The position numbers and the translations under genes are program-made. 64,000 bases of DNA from Flavobacterium sandaracinum (GTDB lineage Bacteria; Bacteroidota; Bacteroidia; Flavobacteriales; Flavobacteriaceae): contig NZ_SMFN01000003.1 in NCBI RefSeq assembly GCF_004349135.1, forward strand, positions 217,322 through 281,321. Direction: 5' to 3'. The notes under the pieces were generated by a model that searched no databases, was not told where the DNA came from, and saw nothing but the letters and a program-made list of their open reading frames with translations. This document shows positions 49,937-59,153 of this stretch, one piece after another (positions within the stretch are counted from its first letter, which is position 1; each line of letters opens with the position of its first letter).

Positions 49937-51391
49937 ATGGGAAAGATAGGAGGATTTAAAGAATACAATAGAACTGACGAAAGTAATATAGTTATTGAAG
50001 AGCGTGTTTCAAATTACAATGAATTCACAATTACATTACCCAAAGATAAAATCAAAGAACAAGGATCCAGATGCATGGATTGTGGGATTCCTTTTTGTCA
50101 CAGTGCTTGTCCATTAGGGAATTTGATTCCTGATTTTAATGACATGGTGCATCAGGAAGAATGGGAAAGTGCTTTAAAAATATTGCAATCAACCAATAAT
50201 TTTCCTGAATTCACTGGTCGTTTATGCCCCGCTCCATGTGAAAAATCATGTGTATTAGGAATTATCAGCGAACCAGTAGCAATCGAAAATATTGAAAAAA
50301 ACATTATCGAAAGAGGCTTTGCTGAAGGTTGGATAAAACCACAACCACCAGAAGTTAGAACAGGAAAAACAGTAGCTGTAATAGGATCTGGTCCAGCTGG
50401 TTTAGCGGCTGCACAACAATTAAATCGTGCTGGACATACCGTTACCGTTTTTGAAAGAGACAATGCCATTGGTGGATTATTACGTTACGGAATTCCCAAT
50501 TTTAAATTAGAAAAAGGAATTATCGACAGACGTGTTACAGTACTTGAAGCAGAAGGAATTACCTTTAAAACGAATGTAAATGTTGGCGTAAACTATAGTA
50601 TTGAAGAATTAAACGCTTTTGATTCTATCATATTATGTGGTGGCGCAACCGAAAGAAGAAGTTTACCAACAAAAGGAATAGAAAGCAAAGGTGTGGTTCA
50701 GGCAATGACTTTCTTGACACAACAAACGAAATCACTATATGGCGAGGTAGTTTCTGACCAAATAATGGCGACCGGTAAAGATGTCATCGTTATTGGTGGT
50801 GGTGATACCGGTTCTGATTGTGTGGGAACTTCAAACAGACATGGAGCCAAATCGGTTACTAATTTTGAAATTTTACCAAAACCACCCGTTGGAAGAAGTG
50901 AAACTACTCCTTGGCCATTTTGGCCATTGCAATTAAAAACATCTTCTTCACATGAAGAAGGTTGTAATAGAAACTGGTTAATCAACACCAAAGAATTCAT
51001 TTCTAATGAAAGCGGCCAACTTGTAGGTTTAAAAACCGTTGAAGTGGCTTGGAAAATGACACCGGGACAAAGACCTGAATTGATAGAAAAAGAAGGTTCA
51101 GAAAAAATATGGCCTTGTGATTTAGCTTTATTGGCACTTGGATTTACAGGGCCAGAGAGAACACTAAGTGATCAATTAGGATTAGAAATTGATATGAGAA
51201 GCAATTATAAAGCAACGAATTATCAAACGAATGTTCCTCATGTTTTTACTGCAGGGGACATGCGAAGAGGACAATCATTAATTGTATGGGCCATATCTGA
51301 AGGTCGTGAAGCTGCCAGAGAAGTCGACAAATACTTAATGGGTTATACGAATTTACCAACCAAAGGAAATGGTGATTTACCAAACTTGTAG
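49937..51391 (+). CDS. gltD: glutamate synthase small (beta) subunit
   Basis: A 484-residue FAD/NADPH electron-input subunit for GltB. N-terminal Fe-S cysteines: SRCMDCGIPFCHSACPLGN and GRLCPAPCEKSCV. FAD motif VAVIGSGPAGLAAAQQL, NADPH motif VIVIGGGDTGSDCVG, and C-terminal VFTAGDMRRGQSLIVWAI. Two base pairs separate it from gltB, so both subunits are made from one message; a terminator follows. Confidence 0.97.
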   Translation: MGKIGGFKEYNRTDESNIVIEERVSNYNEFTITLPKDKIKEQGSRCMDCGIPFCHSACPLGNLIPDFNDMVHQEEWESALKILQSTNNFPEFTGRLCPAPCEKSCVLGIISEPVAIENIEKNIIERGFAEGWIKPQPPEVRTGKTVAVIGSGPAGLAAAQQLNRAGHTVTVFERDNAIGGLLRYGIPNFKLEKGIIDRRVTVLEAEGITFKTNVNVGVNYSIEELNAFDSIILCGGATERRSLPTKGIESKGVVQAMTFLTQQTKSLYGEVVSDQIMATGKDVIVIGGGDTGSDCVGTSNRHGAKSVTNFEILPKPPVGRSETTPWPFWPLQLKTSSSHEEGCNRNWLINTKEFISNESGQLVGLKTVEVAWKMTPGQRPELIEKEGSEKIWPCDLALLALGFTGPERTLSDQLGLEIDMRSNYKATNYQTNVPHVFTAGDMRRGQSLIVWAISEGREAAREVDKYLMGYTNLPTKGNGDLPNL

Positions 51392-51409
51392 TACTAAATA
51401 AAATATTAT

Positions 51410-51448
51410 AACCCTTGATAAAAAAAATTGTCAAGGGTTATTTTTTTT
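51410..51448 (+). terminator. terminator of gltBD
   Basis: AACCCTTGA pairs with TCAAGGGTT over a 12-nt loop, followed by A and T run. Confidence 0.88.
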
Positions 51449-51563
51449 TATAAAATTTCAAACAAATGTTTAATTTATAACTTTTTGTTAGAATTTGTTA
51501 GAATTCATTTATTAGCTTGTGGGACTAAATAAAGAGTAATAAATTTGCTCAAAATTAATAATC

Positions 51564-52784
51564 ATGCAATCAAAAGACTTAGTACAATTAGCAGAACAAT
51601 TTGGCAGTCCATTATACGTTTATGATGCCGAAAAAATACAATCTCAGTACAATAGATTATCAAAAGCTTTTTCAAAGGTAAATAAGTTGCGTATCAATTA
51701 TGCAATGAAGGCTTTATCAAATGTAGCTATACTTCAATTATTAAGAGAAATGGGATCAGGATTAGATACTGTTTCTATTCAAGAAGTATTACTAGGACTT
51801 CATGCAGGATATGAGCCGGATAAAATATTTTATACTCCAAATGGTGTTTCTTTAGAAGAGATTGAAGAAGTCAATGCCATGGGTGTTCAAATAAATATAG
51901 ACAATTTATCCATTTTGGAGCAATTTGGAACAAAATACCCAAATGTTCCAGTATGTATCCGTATAAATCCGCACGTAATGGCCGGAGGAAATGCAAATAT
52001 ATCTGTGGGTCATATTGACAGTAAATTTGGTATTTCGGTTCACCAATTGCCTCATTTAGTTCGTATTGTTGAGAATACAAAAATGAACATTGTAGGGATA
52101 CACATGCATACTGGTTCTGATATTTTGGACATCGAAGTATTCTTGTATGCAGCTGAAATATTATTCGATGCAGCAAAAAACTTTAAAAACCTTGAGTTTT
52201 TGGACTTCGGAAGTGGATTTAAAGTGCCTTATAAAAAAGACGATATCGAAACTGACATCGAAGAATTAGGTAAAAAATTATCTAAAAGATTCAATGCCTT
52301 TTGTACTGAATACGGAAAAGAGTTAACCTTAATATTTGAACCAGGGAAATTTTTAGTAAGTGAAGCTGGTTACTTTTTGGCGAAAGTGAATGTCGTAAAA
52401 CAAACTACTTCGACAGTTTTCGCAGGAATAGACAGTGGTTTTAATCATTTAATTAGACCAATGTTTTATGGTTCACAACATCATATTGAAAACATATCAC
52501 ACCCAAAAGGAAAAGAGCGTTTCTACTCCGTAGTAGGATATATTTGCGAAACCGATACTTTTGCAAACAACAGAAGAATTGCTGAAATTAAAGAAGGCGA
52601 TATCTTAGCTTTTAGAAACGCTGGAGCATATTGTTTTTCCATGGCTTCCAATTATAACTCGAGATACAAGCCCGCCGAAGTTTTGTGGATGAACGGCGAA
52701 GGACATTTAATCAGAGCTCATGAAACCTTTGAAGACTTACTTAAAAATCAAATTCCGTTACCCGTTGCAGTAACAACCTCATAA
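51564..52784 (+). CDS. lysA: diaminopimelate decarboxylase
   Basis: A 406-residue fold-type III PLP enzyme, the last step of lysine synthesis. INYAMKALSN carries the PLP lysine; GLDTVSIQEVLLGLHAG, IGIHMHTGSDI-type HxHxGS (VGIHMHTGSDILD), FLDFGSGFKVPY (glycine-rich phosphate site), FEPGKFLVSEAGYFL, and CETDTFANNR with NAGAYCFSMASNYNSR at the C-terminus. Full length. Monocistronic between two terminators. Confidence 0.95.
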   Translation: MQSKDLVQLAEQFGSPLYVYDAEKIQSQYNRLSKAFSKVNKLRINYAMKALSNVAILQLLREMGSGLDTVSIQEVLLGLHAGYEPDKIFYTPNGVSLEEIEEVNAMGVQINIDNLSILEQFGTKYPNVPVCIRINPHVMAGGNANISVGHIDSKFGISVHQLPHLVRIVENTKMNIVGIHMHTGSDILDIEVFLYAAEILFDAAKNFKNLEFLDFGSGFKVPYKKDDIETDIEELGKKLSKRFNAFCTEYGKELTLIFEPGKFLVSEAGYFLAKVNVVKQTTSTVFAGIDSGFNHLIRPMFYGSQHHIENISHPKGKERFYSVVGYICETDTFANNRRIAEIKEGDILAFRNAGAYCFSMASNYNSRYKPAEVLWMNGEGHLIRAHETFEDLLKNQIPLPVAVTTS

Positions 52785-52791
52785 AGTAAAT

Positions 52792-52826
52792 GATCCCATT
52801 CACCATCGTGAATGGGATTATTTTAT
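52792..52826 (+). terminator. terminator of lysA
   Basis: GATCCCATTCAC pairs with GTGAATGGGATT, followed by ATTTTATTT. Confidence 0.85.
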
Positions 52827-52911
52827 TTGTTCCAAAACCAATAGCTTTCTTAAACCTTCTTTCATTCAAAAAAATAATCTATCCTTAACACAATCAATAC
52901 AGGAGTTTCTT

Positions 52912-52919
52912 TACTTTTG
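52912..52919 (+). promoter_or_regulatory. -7 promoter element of the alkaline phosphatase gene
   Basis: TACTTTTG, 26 bp before the ATG at 52946. Confidence 0.5.
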
Positions 52920-52945
52920 AAAACTTACAAAAAAATTCACAAACA

Positions 52946-54361
52946 ATGAATAGACGGAAATTTTTCAAGAATGGCTCTTTATTTGCAATTGGTGCTACAT
53001 TCTTAAATCCATTTGAAGGAAATGCGAACGAACTTGATTTTGACACTTTAAAAAAGAATTCAAAAGCTAAAAATATCATCGTGATTGTTAGCGATGGAAT
53101 GAGTATTGGTACATTAAACATGGCTGACTTATACCTGAATAGAAAAACGGGAAAAGGCAGCAATTGGATTCAACTATATAAAGACAATAAAGTAACTCGA
53201 GCATTGATGGATATGGCTTCAGCATCATCAATTGTCACCGATTCTGCTGCAGCAAGTTCTTCTTGGGGAAGTGGTTTTCGTGTCAAAAATGGCTCAGTAA
53301 ATGTTGGCATAAGCGGAGAAGAATACCTTCCAATATGGCAAAAATTCAAAAAAGCAGGAAAAATGGCGGGATGTGTCACTACTGTTCCAATCACACATGC
53401 CACACCTGCGGGTTTTTGTATTGCCTCAAAAAGTAGAAACAGTCAGGAAAGTATTGCCGAAATGTATCTTGACTTAAAATTTGATATCATGATGGGTGGC
53501 GGAAATAACTATTTCTCCTTCGAAAGCCGCAAAGATAAACGTGATCTGTACCAAGAATTTTCAAAAAATGGATTTTCTGTGGTAAAAAATAAAAGTGAAA
53601 TGTTAGCTTGTGATAACACCAAACCAATACTTGGAGTTTTTCACAATGATGGGCTTCCATATTCAAAAGACAGAGAAAGCAGTAAAGAACTAACTGGAAC
53701 TATTCCAACTTTAGCAGAAATGACGGAACGTGCCATAGATAAAATGAAGAACCATCCTAACGGCTTTGTACTGCAAGTTGAAGCAGGAAAAGTAGACTGG
53801 GCAGCACATGGAAATGACATTACTGGATTACTTTATGATCAAGTAGCTCATGATGAAGCTGTAAAAGTTGCTATTGATTTTGCTGAAAAAGATAAAAATA
53901 CGTTGGTTATTATCACCACAGATCATGGGAATGCTAATCCGGGAATTATCTACGGAAAAGATGCAGATGCTAATTTTGATAGTATCCAAAATTACAAACA
54001 AACCAACGATTGGATTTTGAATGGAATTGGTCAAGAAACATCTGTATCACAAGTAATTGAAAGAATTGAATATGCTAATAAAACAGTTTTAAAAGAAGAT
54101 GAAGCCAAGGAAATTTTGAATTTTTATTCTAATATAAAACTAGAGGAAGGACTTTATAATCCAAAACATTTACCTTTCAAAGTACTGGCTGACATTCAAA
54201 AGAAACACAATTCAGTAGGTTGGATCAGTATGGATCATTCTGCTGATTATAGTGAATTAGCAATGTATGGACCCGGAAGTGATTTACTGAAACCTTTCAT
54301 AAAAAACACCGACCTACATTATTTAATGCTAGAGGCTGCTGAAGTAGAAAATAAATTTTAG
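52946..54361 (+). CDS. alkaline phosphatase, PhoA family, with Tat-like signal
   Basis: A 471-residue metal-dependent phosphatase. MNRRKFFKNGSLFAIGATF is a twin-arginine-like signal. IIVIVSDGMSIGTLN holds the first metal Asp, TDSAAASSSWGSG the nucleophile Ser, VTTVPITHATPAGF the H/T metal block, VEAGKVDWAAHGND and IITTDHGNANPG the remaining metal ligands, and SMDHSADYSELAMYGPGSD the last His. It is convergent with a PafA-type phosphatase, and both lie next to other phosphate genes. Confidence 0.92.
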   Translation: MNRRKFFKNGSLFAIGATFLNPFEGNANELDFDTLKKNSKAKNIIVIVSDGMSIGTLNMADLYLNRKTGKGSNWIQLYKDNKVTRALMDMASASSIVTDSAAASSSWGSGFRVKNGSVNVGISGEEYLPIWQKFKKAGKMAGCVTTVPITHATPAGFCIASKSRNSQESIAEMYLDLKFDIMMGGGNNYFSFESRKDKRDLYQEFSKNGFSVVKNKSEMLACDNTKPILGVFHNDGLPYSKDRESSKELTGTIPTLAEMTERAIDKMKNHPNGFVLQVEAGKVDWAAHGNDITGLLYDQVAHDEAVKVAIDFAEKDKNTLVIITTDHGNANPGIIYGKDADANFDSIQNYKQTNDWILNGIGQETSVSQVIERIEYANKTVLKEDEAKEILNFYSNIKLEEGLYNPKHLPFKVLADIQKKHNSVGWISMDHSADYSELAMYGPGSDLLKPFIKNTDLHYLMLEAAEVENKF

Positions 54362-54379
54362 AGTCTAACTTTAAATTAA

Positions 54380-54412
54380 AAAACTCCTGTCTTATTCAAA
54401 GACGGGAGTTTT
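54380..54412. terminator. bidirectional terminator between the two alkaline phosphatases
   Basis: AAAACTCCtGTCTT pairs with AAGACgGGAGTTTT. Confidence 0.88.
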
Positions 54413-54438
54413 CTATTTTCAAAAAAACTTAAAATAAA

Positions 54439-56055
54439 TTATTTTTTTTCCAAAAGCGTTTCCAAAACTTCAGATTCAGTTCCATTGGGAAATGGAATTT
54501 TCAACATTTGTGAAAGTGTAGGCGCTATTTGAGTAATGTATTTTTTAGTGTGCAATTCTCCTTTTGGAACTTGCCATCCATAAAAAAGTAATGGCACATG
54601 TGTATCATAACTATTAGGTGAACCATGGGTAGTTCCTGTAGCTTGATATTGCAAATAACCCGTTTTGTCAAGTATTACAATATCGCCATTTTGTTTAGGA
54701 TCATAACCTTTTGAAATAAAACTTAAGAAATAATCATCTCCTGACGAAGCTAAAATTTCTTCTTCAGTATATACTCGTTTAACTTGTTCTTGTGTCATCA
54801 AAAAGTCCTTAAAACTCTGTTTAACTTTCGCCAATTCTAAACCTTTTTGTTTAATAGTTTCCTTATTAAAGAAAAGATTAAAGTTAGAATAATCCAATAT
54901 CAAATCAGAACCAAAGGTTTCGTTTGAATGCTTTTTTAATGCCGCAACAATGTCTTTAGAAGGAATATTTTTAACATTGTATTTGTTGTCTTTTAAATAA
55001 TTTGGATTCTCAGCTCCAGCGTGATCAGCAGTTAGAAAAAGTAAATAATTGTCCTTTCCAACGGTTTTATCTAAATAGTTTAAAAACTGAGCAATCGTTT
55101 GATCCAAACGCAAATAAGTGTCTTGTAACTCCATAGAACGAGGTCCAAAAGTATGTCCTACATAATCTGTAGAAGAAAAACTAACAGTCAAAAAATCTGT
55201 GATTTCATCTTTCCCTAATTCTTCTTTTTCTATAGCTTTCATAGCTAATTCCGCTAAAATATCATTGCCAAAAGGTGTAGTTCTTAAAACATCTGCCCCT
55301 TTTTCTTTATAAATTTTACTCAAATCATATGGAAAAACTGGCGCATTGGCTTTATCTAACTTCCCTTCGTACGGATTATCGTCAGCAAGACTTTCATTAT
55401 AAGTAGCAATTGGCTTCAATAAATCCCAACCTTTATTAATGTAATTCATGTACCGTTTTTCTTGGTTGAATTCCGTTACCCAATTAGGCAATGCTGAACC
55501 ATAAAAAGTACTTGAAATGAAAGCACCAGTTTTGCTATACCAAAATGCCCAATTAGCAAAATGACCCGCCGGTAAAATTGCACCACGATCTTTAATACTC
55601 AAACCGATTACTTTCCCTTTAAAGTTTGTTGCCATACGCAACTCATCAGTAACAGTTGTACTTAACAAATTTTTAGGAGACATTGCTCCTTCTTTTTCAG
55701 TCCCATCACCTACTGTTTTTACAGAAGCGTCATCCGTACAATACATATCTTTTCCAATAGCTTTATTGAACCAATCATTTCCAACTATTCCATGTGTTGA
55801 CGGAGTTGTTCCTGTATAAATACTCGCATGACCTGGAGCTGTGTAGGTTGGCACAAAATTGTAATGCATATTATGAAACGTATATCCATCATTCATCAAC
55901 CGTTTAAATCCATTATTAGAAAAATCATCTGAAAAACGATATAAATATTCCATTTTCATTTGATCTACCACTATACCAACCACTAATTTGGGGCGTTGTT
56001 GCGCTTGTGAGTTTAAAGACATTATGAATGTCAAAAACAAAATAATTCTTTTCAT
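54439..56055 (-). CDS. pafA: alkaline phosphatase, PafA type
   Basis: A 538-residue secreted phosphatase (signal ILFLTFIMSLNSQAQQ) like PafA of Elizabethkingia. VGIVVDQMKMEYL (metal Asp), nucleophile Thr in TYTAPGHASIYTG, GNDWFNK, SIKDRGAILPAGH with the PafA Lys/Arg pair that contacts phosphate, STDYVGHTFGPRSME and FLTADHAGAENP (metal Asp/His) and GTTHGSPNSYDTHVPLLF. PafA acts on many phosphomonoesters and is insensitive to product phosphate, so it can release phosphate even when phosphate is present. Confidence 0.93.
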   Translation of the reverse strand: MKRIILFLTFIMSLNSQAQQRPKLVVGIVVDQMKMEYLYRFSDDFSNNGFKRLMNDGYTFHNMHYNFVPTYTAPGHASIYTGTTPSTHGIVGNDWFNKAIGKDMYCTDDASVKTVGDGTEKEGAMSPKNLLSTTVTDELRMATNFKGKVIGLSIKDRGAILPAGHFANWAFWYSKTGAFISSTFYGSALPNWVTEFNQEKRYMNYINKGWDLLKPIATYNESLADDNPYEGKLDKANAPVFPYDLSKIYKEKGADVLRTTPFGNDILAELAMKAIEKEELGKDEITDFLTVSFSSTDYVGHTFGPRSMELQDTYLRLDQTIAQFLNYLDKTVGKDNYLLFLTADHAGAENPNYLKDNKYNVKNIPSKDIVAALKKHSNETFGSDLILDYSNFNLFFNKETIKQKGLELAKVKQSFKDFLMTQEQVKRVYTEEEILASSGDDYFLSFISKGYDPKQNGDIVILDKTGYLQYQATGTTHGSPNSYDTHVPLLFYGWQVPKGELHTKKYITQIAPTLSQMLKIPFPNGTESEVLETLLEKK

Positions 56056-56422
56056 ATTACATTTTTATAGTTAAAACAAAAATACAACTTAAAGTTTAAT
56101 CAAACTCCGAAGAAACACATATGGATGATAAATTAATCTATTCTTAACTTCATTAAAATAGTTATGGAAAAATTAGTTAGCCAAGTTTAGATAGCTGTAT
56201 AGCTACTTAAAAAGAGAGCAGATTGAAAAGGACAAATTTCAATTTAGAGGGATACGCAAAATTAATTTTAATTGTTCAGATTGTTAAACATCTTTAGGAT
56301 AATCTCCAACTTTTGAACTTGATTTACTAATATTGATTTCCTGATCAAATTCATGATGACGAGCATTCTATATTTTAAAAACGAAATAACTTCCGCTAGG
56401 GTTAGCCAACTGAAGTTTTTAG

Positions 56423-56508
56423 TACTCAGAGCGGGACTTGAACCCGCACGAAAATTACTGTTCGCTGGATTTTAAGTCCAGCTTGTCAACCAATTTCACC
56501 ATCCGAGC
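56423..56508 (-). tRNA. tRNA-Leu (anticodon TAA)
   Basis: Minus-strand 86-nt class II tRNA. Acceptor GCTCGGA pairs with TCTGAGT (two G-U), D-arm GTGAAATTGGTTGAC, anticodon arm CTGGACTTAAAATCCAG (TAA), a long variable arm with CGAA/TTCG, T-arm GCGGGTTCAAGTCCCGC. Discriminator A; no encoded CCA. Small departures from the usual form (TTGAC in place of TAGAC in the D-loop, shortened variable stem) may mean early decay, but all stems hold. Confidence 0.8.
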
Positions 56509-56822
56509 TAAAGTGGTAACTCTAGTACCATTATCACCCAAAAAAGCAATTTCAACACACCGAATTTGTAACACTTATTTTTTATAAAGGCTGGATTCAA
56601 GTTATAAATGCAACTTTTTAGTTAAAATATATAATTCGGTGTTTTATGAAATTTCACCTTCGAATCAAGAATGGAGTTTACAAGCTAAAATCAATTCGTA
56701 AGGTCTTTATTCTTTAGTAAATATTTTAAAATACACACTTAAAAAACATTGACTAAATGTGGGTTAAAACCTATAATAAAAAAAATATTTATCTAATTTA
56801 TTGATAATTATAACTGTTAAAG

Positions 56823-56896
56823 TGGAGAAGAGTGGGCTCAAACCCACGATCTTTTGGCTGACAGCCAAACGCTCTATTCAACTTAACTACATCACC
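56823..56896 (-). pseudogene. degenerate tRNA-Asp-like sequence (anticodon GTC)
   Basis: Minus-strand 74-nt sequence with the tRNA outline: GGTGATG, TAGTTAAGTTGAATAGAGC D-arm, anticodon arm TTTGGCTGTCAGCCAAA (GTC), T-arm GTGGGTTTGAGCCCAC. Acceptor partners CTTCTCC mispair at positions 3 and 6 (T-T), and the T-loop is one base short of seven. These defects suggest a decayed tRNA. Confidence 0.6.
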
Positions 56897-57037
56897 AAAT
56901 ACAGGAAATATAGAATAAATAAATTACAATTTTAAAATTCAAGCTTGAAAATCAATTACAAAAATCAAAATTCAAGCCTGCTAAAAATGAAGGTAGTTTC
57001 AAAAGAAAAAAATTTGTTTATATTTTAATTTTAAAAC

Positions 57038-58090
57038 TTACTTGCCGCTGTCTATTCGTTTTTGAATATCTTCCCAATTGTAGTAATGAAAAGTCATACC
57101 GTTGCTCATGGCAACAAACATGCCTTTGGGAAATTGTGGTCCTAGATTTACAGCCGTAGCATCTGCGCCATCACATTCAATAGTAGAAGTAGAAACTTCC
57201 GCAAGTTTCAAATGTAAGTTCGGATTTTCTGCAGTTCCTTCACGTGCAAAAACAACAAATGTATTGGCTTGCTGATTGGAGACTAAAATATAGCCGGTGG
57301 TTGGAGTCTTTTTATAAATTGCAATTCCTTCATGATCGGATTTGAAATCTTTTTGTCCAAAAAGTGCCAATTCAGTGTTGTCATTTTTTGCCGGATCGGC
57401 GTAATATTTTCGTATTCCAACATTTTCATCGGAACAATAAATAAAACCCAACTCATTATCTACGGCAATGGCTTCAATTTCTTTTTTACCGCTAAAGTTT
57501 CCAAATTTGCGAACGAGTTCAGCACCAACCGTTCCATTTTCAGTGCCTTTTAATTGGTATTGCCATAAATAGGTTCCCGACGGACCGAATTTTCTACCTA
57601 CAATTGCAAAAATAGCTCCATCAGATGAACGTGTATACAAAGCAATTCCCATTGGGTCTCTTTCAGTTTCGCCCACAAAAACATCAATCCCACCCATATC
57701 AATAGGCTCTAAATCGGGCATTGAAAAAATTCTAATTTTGTTGGTTTCTCTTTCTGTAGTTACCGCAACATCTATAGTTGACTTTCCAATTTTAAGTCCA
57801 TATGCAATATCTACATTATTAGGTCGTTTCAAAGAAATTGATTTCTTTAAAATGGTTCCTTCTAAATCGTACATGTAGAGTCCGCCATCGGTATCTTTAT
57901 CAGTTCCGATAATCACACTTTTTGTTGCATCTGTGGGATGAATCCAAATCGCAGGATCATCGGTATCATGCGGAAGTGGTTGCGTAACCACCGTTGCAGG
58001 CAACGCATCTTTTTGTAGCGGTGCTAGTTTGTCGCTACAGGAAATGGTGAAAATTCCTAAAACAAGTAAGCCAATTATATGATTCTTCAT
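57038..58090 (-). CDS. beta-propeller phytase-like lipoprotein
   Basis: A 350-residue lipoprotein starting at the ATG at 58090 (LGIFTISCSDK, acylated Cys). It matches 3-phytases of the beta-propeller type: DTDDPAIWIHPTDATKSVIIGTDK, GLYMYDLEGT, LKRPNNVDIAYGL, YTRSSDGAIFAIVG, IEAIAVDNELGFIYCSDE, DHEGIAIYK and QANTFVVFAREG. The acidic blocks bind calcium and release phosphate from myo-inositol hexakisphosphate. It follows the metallophosphatase gene with 2 bp spacing, so one operon with the TonB receptor. Confidence 0.9.
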   Translation of the reverse strand: MKNHIIGLLVLGIFTISCSDKLAPLQKDALPATVVTQPLPHDTDDPAIWIHPTDATKSVIIGTDKDTDGGLYMYDLEGTILKKSISLKRPNNVDIAYGLKIGKSTIDVAVTTERETNKIRIFSMPDLEPIDMGGIDVFVGETERDPMGIALYTRSSDGAIFAIVGRKFGPSGTYLWQYQLKGTENGTVGAELVRKFGNFSGKKEIEAIAVDNELGFIYCSDENVGIRKYYADPAKNDNTELALFGQKDFKSDHEGIAIYKKTPTTGYILVSNQQANTFVVFAREGTAENPNLHLKLAEVSTSTIECDGADATAVNLGPQFPKGMFVAMSNGMTFHYYNWEDIQKRIDSGK

Positions 58091-58092
58091 GA

Positions 58093-59079
58093 TTATTTTT
58101 TTAATTCTTGTGTATAAATAATTTTTCCTTGTGCATTGACCAATTGCACAAGTAGCAATTTTGAAGTTAAAGAAAAGGTCATAAATCCGGGTTCCGACAA
58201 GGCAAACAATGTGCCTTCTCTGGTTCCTGTTGGGCGAACTTCGCAACCGGCTCCTGATAAAAATTGGGTGGTAAAACGTCCTTTGGGTTTGATTACTTGC
58301 AAATCATGTTCGTGTCCACATAAATAGGCATCTACTTTGTATTGATCGAAAATAGGTGCAAAAACAGATTCAATATCTTTGGTATCCTGACTATTTTTTC
58401 GTTTCCCACCGGAATACATGGGATGATGCCCCACTATAATTTTCCATTTAATTAAAGCATCGTTTGTTTGTAAAGTCTCTATCAGCCACTTTTTTTGTGC
58501 AATTGTATCTTGCATTTTAACGTTTTCTTTCATTTCTTCTCCTTTGGCGTAGTAGCTTTTCACAAATGGATTGGTGTCAATAAAAATTAACAAGGCTTTT
58601 GTTCCATCTTCCAATTCAACTATTTCCTTAAAATAAGTACTTGGCATGTTCCAACGTCTACTAATTTTTGAGTAGTCAATTTGAGCCTGAATATTGCCAT
58701 TATAGTCGTGATTTCCTAAAGCAACAAACCAATCGGTTTGTAAATTATAATTGAAATAAATGTCTTCAAACGAAGCTTTCCACTGTGGATCTTGCGTGCT
58801 TTGCACGCCATTGGGATAAAAATTATCGCCTACAGAAATTACAAAATCAGTATCAATAGTGGCTGCAGCTTTTGACATTTGAACGGCAACATCTTTTTGA
58901 TGATAATCACCATTTCTACCAAAATCTCCAATCACTAAAAAATTGACGCTCTTTTCTACTACCTTTAATTCGGGGATAAAGCCCCCTTTATAACCTGATT
59001 TTTCTTCCTTAAGATAATCTTGTGCCACAATTACTTGTGCGCACAAAAAAAGAAGTACAATTGATAATTTCTTTTTCAT
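58093..59079 (-). CDS. secreted metallophosphatase, purple-acid-phosphatase-like
   Basis: A 328-residue calcineurin-like phosphoesterase with signal peptide (LSIVLLFLCAQVIVAQ). The five metal blocks are FLVIGDFGRNG, ISVGDNFYPNGV, ALGNHDYNG, IIVGHHPMYSGG and DAYLCGHEHDLQ, matching tartrate-resistant acid phosphatase with a tyrosine near the metal site (GDNFY). Located between the TonB receptor and the phytase; a hairpin lies at the junction with the receptor gene. It probably releases phosphate from organic esters at the cell surface or in the periplasm. Confidence 0.9.
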   Translation of the reverse strand: MKKKLSIVLLFLCAQVIVAQDYLKEEKSGYKGGFIPELKVVEKSVNFLVIGDFGRNGDYHQKDVAVQMSKAAATIDTDFVISVGDNFYPNGVQSTQDPQWKASFEDIYFNYNLQTDWFVALGNHDYNGNIQAQIDYSKISRRWNMPSTYFKEIVELEDGTKALLIFIDTNPFVKSYYAKGEEMKENVKMQDTIAQKKWLIETLQTNDALIKWKIIVGHHPMYSGGKRKNSQDTKDIESVFAPIFDQYKVDAYLCGHEHDLQVIKPKGRFTTQFLSGAGCEVRPTGTREGTLFALSEPGFMTFSLTSKLLLVQLVNAQGKIIYTQELKK

Positions 59080-59095
59080 AAAAATTAAAATTAAA

Positions 59096-59131
59096 AAATG
59101 TTTGACAAGTTTGGAACCCTGTCAAACATTT
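59096..59131 (-). terminator. intercistronic hairpin between TonB receptor and phosphatase genes
   Basis: AAATGTTTGACA (59096-59107) and TGTCAAACATTT (59120-59131) are a perfect 12-bp inverted repeat with a 12-nt loop. On the minus strand it lies after the receptor stop codon; the T run needed for a clean terminator is modest, so partial termination or mRNA processing is as likely. Confidence 0.5.
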
Positions 59132-59153
59132 AAAATTGATAATCTACATTTTT

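Larger units (their letters stand above)
56056..57037. other. gene-poor stretch with two tRNA-type sequences
   Basis: Nearly 1 kb of AT-rich DNA without a protein gene. It holds tRNA-Leu(TAA) and a degenerate tRNA-Asp-like sequence. ACACCGAATT (56557-56566) and AATTCGGTGT (56633-56642) form a spaced inverted repeat between them. Nothing else recognisable. Confidence 0.6.
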
